Part shown: in pieces, positions 57,801-64,000 of the stretch
How positions within the stretch are numbered: the stretch's first letter is position 1
Layout of the letters: the number at the start of each line of letters is the position of its first letter
IMG/VR virus record: IMGVR_UViG_3300032093_000041
Span: 1 to 64,000 of that record
Strand: one strand, 5' to 3'
Source of the DNA: a virus
DNA: 64,000 bases
Notes under the pieces: generated by a model
What the model saw: the letters and a program-made list of their open reading frames with translations, nothing else
Told to the model about the DNA's origin: nothing
Database searches by the model: none
Translations under genes and position numbers: made by a program

Positions 57801-60800
57801 TTCTCGATGAAGATTGGGTATGGAACACAGAACACGGTTCCCCCGAAGAGCTTGGCGTAACCGACGACCCAGCAACGTGGGCTCAACACCCGGACAACGT
57901 CGAAGACGACGGCGTAACCCTAATCCCACTTGACGAACTAGAAGAATTGATTCTCAAGTATGCGCCGAAACAGTTTCAAGCTGACCTTCTCGAAATACTA
58001 AAGCCAAGTGAGTGGACAGACCCACACAACGGTCATATCGACCAAAGATACATTGACCTCCCGCCCGAATTAATTGATTATTTTGTCGGACAAGCAATGG
58101 GAACAATGCCGCCGACCCCATCAAGCTCAGGACAGATGCCAACACCAAACCTTGGTGGAATACAAGGTGATGGAGTTGGACTTTCCGACCCGGGCGGACC
58201 AAGACTTCGCAAGGGCATACCTTTTATACCAAGGAACATCAACTGGGACTCTGCATTGCGCATGTTCCAGCGAATTCTAAATAAACAAGGAAAACAAGCA
58301 TCGTCAAAAGGCTCTTATGCAACTGCAAGTCGCCAGTATGACCCAGCACTTGGTGTTTATGACGACTGGGGTGCACTACAGCTACAGAACCAGTTTGTAG
58401 AGGCTGCAAAGGAAGCCCGCGAGCTTTACGTTACGGGAACTGGACAAGATTCTCGCAAAGCTCGAGAGCAGGTTTGGAACCTTCTTCAATCAGGAAGAAC
58501 TCCGCAAGAAATAAGCCATGAACTGATTATTTTTGGTGCAGACCAGCCGGACACAAATAGGCCTCCTCAGCCAATTGATTTGCGTGACTTGGTTAAAGCT
58601 GCAGCAACACAGTACGCAATAGATAACAACATCAAAACTTCAGATGTAACAAAACTTCTCAATGCAGCAGACCAGGCTTTCAATTCTGATACAGCGCGTC
58701 AAGAGGCGTTTAGGAGAAGCCAGCTTGAGCGCTTGCGTGACGACCTAACCCGTCTATTTAGCGGCCAAAGCCCACAACAAATCATTAGCTCTATTGATGG
58801 TCTGATTGAAGAAACAGAAAGAAAGAAATGGTTTGCTGACCAGGCATACAGAATTGAACGCGGACATGATGCTCGGTTAAGAAAAGCCGCTCTTGACCTT
58901 GCTGAGTCATATCCTGTTCCAACCGCTCGTCGCGCAATATTTATGGAACCAGATGGGACCATAACTGACAGCCCAAGCCGTAGAGCAAAAGCCCTCTATC
59001 AGGAGCCATACACTGGCGAAGTAACTGACGACGACACGAGGGGATGGCCTCAGGCGTTTGATGAAGGTTATGACCCAACACAAATAAGTCGGGCACGCCA
59101 TGCTAACCGCATATATCGCTGGTGGAGACAAAACTGGGGTTACATCGAGCGAAACGAAAATGGTGAAATTACTCGCGAATATGTAGGTCCGCTGCAGGGA
59201 ACACTAAAGGCTCATCAGCTTCACGCACGTAAATACGGAAACGAAGGTCTTGCTGGAACAACTGCGTATGCAACAAGAACAGCAGATTCTCGAGTCCAGC
59301 AGCTTCGTGAAGTAAAAAGAACCATAGAGGGGGCGCGGCAAGAGGGTCGAGGCATGGGAATATCTGGCTTCATGCGAAGCGGTGGGCCGAACCTTTACGA
59401 TGAATATTCACGGAAAGCAGCTCGCGTACTTGTTTCGGGACGCCGCAAAAACAAACCTTCATCAATGCTGCTTGGCTACGATTCTGACGAAATGCCAATT
59501 ACAAGAGCAATGAGGACGGCATTTTCTGGAGGAAGTGGGAAGTTCCTTGGAGCATCTAATGAGCATTCATTTGCTGCATTAATGAACCCCGAGAACGTTG
59601 ACTACTTTAAACATCTATCACCGGTGGAGAAAGACTACTTTAGAGCCCTCTACTCAAATCCAGACTTTGTCGTTGCCGTATCAAAAGATGTGACTGCACC
59701 GCTGCCGAACAGAACACGCGGTGCTTCCACCGTCTCCCCAGACGAAGCAATAATAAATGCATTCCGTTCGTCTATGGATGCAACGCGACCAACGATTTCT
59801 GGTCAGATGGGATTGAGGAGAACGCTAAGCAACGCTAGCAGAGTTGCAAGATACAACCCTGAGAGATGGCAGCGAGAATATTTAACAGCTAGAAATAGTT
59901 TCCGGATGACCTCGCCTTTCAGGGGCAAGAAAAAGCAGAACTACAAGCTTGAACAAATAACTCTGAAAGACAGCGTTTTTAAGCCAGTAGAAGGTCTTTA
60001 TCTTGTAGATGCAGATACAAAAAATGTTATCGACGGACCTTTCAAATCAGATGAATTAGGTTTATTGGCCAGTGAAAAAGCCAAGGGCGCAGAAACAAGC
60101 GTTATATCTAAAAATTATCCTCGTCCATGGGAGCAAATGCCTGAGATTCAGGAGCTAATTGCTAACGGCGTGAGTAATGAATTGCGTGATTTTATGACGC
60201 TGGACTCACACAAGATAAGCGACATACGCAGCACTGTTTACGACACTATTGAAGGCAAAATTAACCAATATGCACTAGACCTTGATAAGGGCGTCCCACA
60301 GAAAGCGTCAGATACGGCAATATTTAGTCGCGACCCTGATACGGGGGCGCTAATGGTTCTTCTTATACAAAGAGCGTTCGGTCCACACAAAGACGATACC
60401 GGTGCATGGGTTCTCCCTGGAGGGTTTGCTGACCCTGGCGAAACCGCACTAGAGACAGCATTGCGTGAACTAGAAGAGGAAGTAGGACTAAAAGTAAGTC
60501 CGACAGATGCGCGCGTTAAGCAGATAGGAACAATAACAGCACCAGACTGGGATGTGCGCTTTACAAAAGGCGTAGAGGTCAGTGGTACTGCGTTGTTTGT
60601 ATCTCCAGACGCTGCCTTTAAGGCTGGAGATGACGCGCTGAGAGCGCAATGGTTCCCTGTTCAGGATATAGCGGACGGAAAACTTCCAATCGGGTTCGGA
60701 CATGTCGCGTGGATTAAGAACGCTATGGCTCTGGAAGTTGATGACCCGGCAAACTATGGTCCTGACTACGAAAGTTTAAGAACAGGTTTAGACCGTGTTG

Positions 60801-63800
60801 AAAGAGCAACGCGTGCTAGGAATAAAGAACTAATTGAAATTTCAAACAGCTGGCGCAAAGAACTGAATAAAGGCAGAGCAAAAGCCGACAAGATAAAACT
60901 TTTTGACGAAAAAAACCTTGGTTCATATTCCGCTTGGGAACTAGCTCCATCAGACGACATGATGAGGCTCGGCTCAATATCCCGCATGAGGCTAATGGGC
61001 AGAGAGGTAACTCCAGAATCTATTGCCGCGGACGTAGAAAGAACCCGTGAAAACCGTCTATCCAGAGTTGGTTCAAATTTTGGTCCGTCAATATCTGGAC
61101 GCATGGGTGAAGGGTTTGAAAACAACATGAACGACATGCACTTAAGAGGCATGTCGTCTGACGAAATAAAAAATAAGCTGCGCCAAGAAAATGGCGTCAG
61201 TGAAGAGGATATAAATCGTTACGTTCTCTATAGCGGAATACAGTTGTCTAAAACTTCAGACAATGTTTCAGCTTCAGAGCGAAAAATGTTTGACGAGATG
61301 ATATCCAGCGGAGGCTCAATTAGAGACTTGGCAAAAAAGAACAAAATATCTTTTACGGAAGCAATGGATGTTGTTGTAAAAGTAGAGTCTTCAATCGGCA
61401 ATAGAGAGCCGGCCATAAATGCAGCATTGCGCAAAGCAATTATGAATGATTCTTTTATTTCTGGAGCAGAAAAAGCGGCGATGGTGCAGCGACTACATGG
61501 AGCATCGCGTGCCTCTGTAGCAAAATTTATGGGTATGTCGGTGGAGCGATACGGGGAAGTAGAAGCATCGATAATAGACAACCTAAAAGCTCGCAACCCG
61601 AAAATGTTTAAGTCTGCCGGTGCATGGTCTTCAAATCCAGAATCCTTATTTGCAGAACAAGATATTTTTATGCGTTATGTTCATGGCAAGCAGCCACTAA
61701 ACCGCATAGCAGAAGACCTTGGCATGACCGAAAAAATGGTCGATGGCATAGTAAAGCGATACGCCAGATGGAAAAATTCAAATGCTCCTCTAGAGAGAGC
61801 AGCAATCAAACAATCAATTTCGCAGTTTGGTTCAGCATTGAACGCTGGTGAAATTCAAATGATGCGTCGCTTGTCGGACGGAGAAAATATATTCCAATTC
61901 TCCGAAAGAACAAACATGCCGAAGAAAGCTGCAATACGCATGTATAACTCGGCAATGCGTAAAATGCATATGGAATCCGGAGTTTCTCCTCTTTCAAGAA
62001 ACTTTGACGCCAACATATATAAGGCGATACCTAAAGAGTGGATTTCTCCGTCATTCTTGTTCGAAAAAAATCCACCGAAGGCAACTAGGGCAATATCTGG
62101 CAAAATGTCAGACGTAGCAAAGAGCGCTAACAAATTTAACGCAGAAAAACGTTCTTACATGACATCCCCTATGTCTGCTTTGCGCGAAAAAGTAAAAGAT
62201 ATTCGCCAGGAAATGAGAGACCAAATACAGAATCTTTCATCTACGTCGGCTTATATGCATCCAGTATTTGGAGGGCAAGAAGGCATAGACAAAATGGCGG
62301 CGCTCGGTGCTTACATAAAAAGGACAATAGATGAATCTGTCCTAGAGGCTGTCGTGGATGCCGCACGAAAGTCAGGCTCACGGTTTTCAGGAGATAGAGA
62401 AGAAATTGCTAAGCGAGCAATGAATAAAGCTCGCAAATCTTTGATGGAAGATTTGTGGATGAAGAGAGAAATGATTGATTTTTCTCTCGACATGCATGAA
62501 ATGATTGAATCCGCATCTTGGCCATGGAGAATGTGGCAGCCAGACAGTCCTGAATGGCAGCGCCATAGGAACATCCCAGAGCTGATGGAAACATACAAAA
62601 CGAACACGCCAAAGGGTCGCCAGGCATATATAAATGCCGGCTTCTACATGCCGCTTGGCGATAATGAGATGTTTGAATTCCTAAATGCTGTCGAGGAAAA
62701 CAATTCCATTAGCGGGAGAATGTCAAACCCGAGACAGTGGGCTCAATCTAGAGACCTATACGACATAATTGGAGTTTCGGAAACAGCAACAGACGAAGAG
62801 CTAAAAAAAGCCTTTAGAGCTAAATCTCGCGTGCTTCACCCAGACGTTAACAATTCTCCAGATGCTACTGAGCAATTCAAAGAACTTGGATTCGCATGGG
62901 AAACACTAAGCAATAGCAGGTTAAGAAACCAATACGATTCATGGCGAGCAGGACGAACTTCACGCCAATCTTCTTCGGCGAGACCAAATAACACAGACAT
63001 TGCTGACGATGACATTGACGTAAGTCAATACACAGACCAAGACCTATATTTATATGACGATAAGGGTCGCCTATGGCCGCGGCATAACGCAAATAGAGAC
63101 GACTGGCCTACCGCTCCGTTTACTCAGTCAACCGTGTTCCCGCAACGCCAATGGGTCGAAAAAGAATTTGACGAATGGTCAGACTGGACTCGCCACGGCA
63201 TACAGCCATCACGCCCAGCAGGAAGTGCTCTATGGGGTGAGGGTAGAGGTACGCGAGACCTTGGTGGTGACGGTGAGATTGATGACGATGGACAAGGAGG
63301 ACCTGGCCCATCTTCTGGACCTCGTGGGCCATTTAATCCAACTTCAGGTAGCCCTGCTAATGCCTACTTCGTAGAACAACAAGTTAGGCGTGACCTTGGT
63401 CCGGATGCAACTGACGAAGAAGTGCTAGCTGAGCTAATCAGGAGAATGACCGGTGGTGGGCGTGGCCCATCAATGAGCTCTTCTCCTGGTTCAATATCGG
63501 GTCGCATGTCATCGTCGTTCCCTCCTCTTGATGACAGCGTTCAAAAACGTCTTGGATTGCAAAATCTTCCTAGTTCATATGACCAATCTGAACTTACGAA
63601 ACAGCATCCAAAACTTACGTTTGATGTTTACAAAGCCAACATTGGCGAACCATCTGTTGAAGTAACCACAACATTTGGCGGAAAGTCAAATGTCAGCAAG
63701 TATCGCTACGACAACGTTTATCGCCCCATTATTGATGCATTGGTAGCAGGAGTACAACGCCCTACTGGAGGAAAGCGTAAATTTGTTTCAGTTGGTGGGC

Positions 63801-64000
63801 CAGCTGGTTCAGGCAAGACTACAGACAGAAAAACCGGCGCTCACAATATCCCAACACCAGGGTTTGCGCTCCATGTTGATGCTGATGAAATAAAAACCCT
63901 TCTACCCGAGGCAAGAGCACTTCATGCTGCCGGAAACCCAATGTGGGCGAATGCTGTTCACGAAGAATCACGTGTAATAGCGGACCTTGCACTGCAAGAA
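54827..64000 (+). CDS. Polyprotein D: giant frame open at right edge, with DUF5872, Nudix, HTH, J-domain and zeta-like kinase parts
   Basis: At least 3058 codons with no in-frame stop; the 3' end is outside the window. C44 and C62 lie in a GCIG…WMPC motif. Residues 118-245 form a DUF5872-like domain (PGQWSARKAQML, GSRSGEQFVPNT). Residues 297-333 hold the MNPATARDEDLDG/EGIPTI/DPTPGG cassette. Processing-type motifs occur at 596, 603, 1657 (SGQM), 2089, 2423 (SGKM), 2628 and 2890. The Nudix box is at 1866-1888 (GFADPGE…RELEEEVGL), with four HTH-like helix pairs at 2163-2375. A J-domain begins at 2643 with HPD at 2671-2673. A P-loop (VGGPAGSGKTT) is at 2989-2999, followed by D3018/D3020 and an EES helix as in zeta toxins. 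Domain calls are strong; joint function as cargo is inferred. Confidence 0.85.
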   Translation, partial: MTDTQNIDIEQKDVLGAPRRVRTTDPDVFSDPESARVAARRLGCIGIRRYLNRSGGESWMPCTNESDYRKYSGIGVSGRRFRRQQLERDIRQITGRGKLAKKTLEEAVETKASKKNNYTKPELRERIKQRIMAGSEGGAPGQWSARKAQMLAQAYKKAGGGYKTGGKSKTQRSLSSWTKEKWTTSDGKKARRGSYTRRYLPAKAWSKLTPAQRAATNRKKIQGSRSGEQFVPNTDAARTARKRSVRGVKHVEFYDGIETKSIDGLIEEKALSRRSSRRTLRTPGALRPRLGATGQDMNPATARDEDLDGLVLEGIPTINRGRGVIDPTPGGRPSRWVPRMRPQRTQAPTPEEKPQPRRQLLQRPERLPKPKAEKVRESKLNWLPEDADKWTEDDAQRLLDTQKASGLSYGEFAKQNGLFANDVRESVERQKSRRKKRISAFRKNNPKLFAAVNSFGAVKDEAMEAVSRGKVNNWGSLVSWAFKDNDLKRQRLNDRAVNDLFNNVSNGLDPDGKSDVVLGFVPSRTKQGEMTKTFARANNLPDGFVSRYKTPRTAIQPARRITSTAERAERRGERRVGRISRDIEATARAFERFDAISGRMGGISGRMATPSGPDSQWTNQEKAQWKAGQWRKRFLFDEALSTARVNLSPEMQAHIAKYPDAATAARAILDLSDQDLDKLFKGHNDALKAANVAIKPPRKDELPLLPSEVAAAAQIKRPLVRSFLDEYKKMAPNGTLSRLDVDVLSNEDIEELFNRYILPEMVDPTKLDAAGVIDVAQRISQPGQENSPLRLLDNLAYMAGDDAMSLEARRRVLQEKLAAGVAQGTMTPAQQQATQNALDALDEELAKLIADYEAGKPLDSSIPLQPLDDPRQMPRWAGGRRALSFEDPVTADDYIMFLLENNDIGFHPEWGPITKPEWENWSEDIQERAAEAERVYREGGELEAKDAIDALNAEYQQWTQVGLEAGWIQEPEEDEEFEEPQPERPIRDEFGVLDEDWVWNTEHGSPEELGVTDDPATWAQHPDNVEDDGVTLIPLDELEELILKYAPKQFQADLLEILKPSEWTDPHNGHIDQRYIDLPPELIDYFVGQAMGTMPPTPSSSGQMPTPNLGGIQGDGVGLSDPGGPRLRKGIPFIPRNINWDSALRMFQRILNKQGKQASSKGSYATASRQYDPALGVYDDWGALQLQNQFVEAAKEARELYVTGTGQDSRKAREQVWNLLQSGRTPQEISHELIIFGADQPDTNRPPQPIDLRDLVKAAATQYAIDNNIKTSDVTKLLNAADQAFNSDTARQEAFRRSQLERLRDDLTRLFSGQSPQQIISSIDGLIEETERKKWFADQAYRIERGHDARLRKAALDLAESYPVPTARRAIFMEPDGTITDSPSRRAKALYQEPYTGEVTDDDTRGWPQAFDEGYDPTQISRARHANRIYRWWRQNWGYIERNENGEITREYVGPLQGTLKAHQLHARKYGNEGLAGTTAYATRTADSRVQQLREVKRTIEGARQEGRGMGISGFMRSGGPNLYDEYSRKAARVLVSGRRKNKPSSMLLGYDSDEMPITRAMRTAFSGGSGKFLGASNEHSFAALMNPENVDYFKHLSPVEKDYFRALYSNPDFVVAVSKDVTAPLPNRTRGASTVSPDEAIINAFRSSMDATRPTISGQMGLRRTLSNASRVARYNPERWQREYLTARNSFRMTSPFRGKKKQNYKLEQITLKDSVFKPVEGLYLVDADTKNVIDGPFKSDELGLLASEKAKGAETSVISKNYPRPWEQMPEIQELIANGVSNELRDFMTLDSHKISDIRSTVYDTIEGKINQYALDLDKGVPQKASDTAIFSRDPDTGALMVLLIQRAFGPHKDDTGAWVLPGGFADPGETALETALRELEEEVGLKVSPTDARVKQIGTITAPDWDVRFTKGVEVSGTALFVSPDAAFKAGDDALRAQWFPVQDIADGKLPIGFGHVAWIKNAMALEVDDPANYGPDYESLRTGLDRVERATRARNKELIEISNSWRKELNKGRAKADKIKLFDEKNLGSYSAWELAPSDDMMRLGSISRMRLMGREVTPESIAADVERTRENRLSRVGSNFGPSISGRMGEGFENNMNDMHLRGMSSDEIKNKLRQENGVSEEDINRYVLYSGIQLSKTSDNVSASERKMFDEMISSGGSIRDLAKKNKISFTEAMDVVVKVESSIGNREPAINAALRKAIMNDSFISGAEKAAMVQRLHGASRASVAKFMGMSVERYGEVEASIIDNLKARNPKMFKSAGAWSSNPESLFAEQDIFMRYVHGKQPLNRIAEDLGMTEKMVDGIVKRYARWKNSNAPLERAAIKQSISQFGSALNAGEIQMMRRLSDGENIFQFSERTNMPKKAAIRMYNSAMRKMHMESGVSPLSRNFDANIYKAIPKEWISPSFLFEKNPPKATRAISGKMSDVAKSANKFNAEKRSYMTSPMSALREKVKDIRQEMRDQIQNLSSTSAYMHPVFGGQEGIDKMAALGAYIKRTIDESVLEAVVDAARKSGSRFSGDREEIAKRAMNKARKSLMEDLWMKREMIDFSLDMHEMIESASWPWRMWQPDSPEWQRHRNIPELMETYKTNTPKGRQAYINAGFYMPLGDNEMFEFLNAVEENNSISGRMSNPRQWAQSRDLYDIIGVSETATDEELKKAFRAKSRVLHPDVNNSPDATEQFKELGFAWETLSNSRLRNQYDSWRAGRTSRQSSSARPNNTDIADDDIDVSQYTDQDLYLYDDKGRLWPRHNANRDDWPTAPFTQSTVFPQRQWVEKEFDEWSDWTRHGIQPSRPAGSALWGEGRGTRDLGGDGEIDDDGQGGPGPSSGPRGPFNPTSGSPANAYFVEQQVRRDLGPDATDEEVLAELIRRMTGGGRGPSMSSSPGSISGRMSSSFPPLDDSVQKRLGLQNLPSSYDQSELTKQHPKLTFDVYKANIGEPSVEVTTTFGGKSNVSKYRYDNVYRPIIDALVAGVQRPTGGKRKFVSVGGPAGSGKTTDRKTGAHNIPTPGFALHVDADEIKTLLPEARALHAAGNPMWANAVHEESRVIADLALQE

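Noticed and set aside
59360-59374. ISGFM at residue 1512 of polyprotein D and ISGSM at 562 of the 686-residue protein
   Set aside because: They resemble the ISG(R/K)M motif but lack the basic residue, and no domain border is evident. They are noted as variants and not counted as sites.

Overview
The window is part of the genome of a tailed double-stranded DNA phage with a contractile (myovirus-type) tail. Evidence: a tail sheath, tail tube, frameshifting tail assembly chaperone, long tape measure, gp25-like and J-like baseplate wedge proteins, a large terminase and an HK97-type portal and prohead protease. The code is the standard bacterial one with clear Shine-Dalgarno sites. No tRNA, rRNA, CRISPR array, IS element or bacterial housekeeping gene was found. 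The host cannot be read from the sequence. An aquatic, possibly actinobacterial host is only a weak inference from the protein families.

Layout: two divergent blocks meet near 27,950. The left block (1-27,916) is on the minus strand. Read from the right it holds the terminase large subunit; a recombination set (hypothetical protein, Rad52-like annealase, Cas4/RecB-like nuclease, hypothetical protein, HNH endonuclease, RuvC-like resolvase); a coiled-coil protein and a ParB-like protein; head-tail connector genes; tail terminator, sheath, tube, chaperone and tape measure; baseplate; and fibres ending in a 994-residue collagen-like protein. The right block (27,986-64,000) is on the plus strand. 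It starts with a small membrane protein, a portal-MuF fusion and an unusually long prohead protease. It continues with very large multidomain proteins of 1723, 686, 2450, 1267 and more than 3058 residues, separated by small coupled genes. No major capsid protein is recognisable in the window.

The most interesting part is the right block. The giant proteins look like polyproteins. A short motif, Ile-Ser-Gly-(Arg/Lys)-Met-(Gly/Ser), often followed by Asn-Pro, recurs about 15 times. It lies just before or on both sides of recognisable enzymatic domains: a DnaQ-like exonuclease, a Nudix hydrolase, a J-domain and a zeta-toxin-like P-loop kinase. A related Ser-Ser-Gly-Arg-Met-Gly site occurs inside the long prohead protease itself. 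Synonymous codons differ from copy to copy, which points to selection on the peptide. My hypothesis is that these are virion-packaged cargo polyproteins. The motif would be a processing site for the phage's own maturation protease, or a capsid-targeting tag, so that an arsenal of effectors (zincin, exonuclease, ADP-ribosyltransferase-like, Nudix, J-domain, HTH, zeta-like kinase) enters the cell with the DNA. This is inference. The motif, its placement and the domain signatures are seen directly.

Genes are packed tightly, with ATGA, GTGA or TAATG overlaps. The longest gene-free stretch is about 195 bases (23,650-23,844) and contains a probable terminator. The 54,827 reading frame is still open at the right edge.
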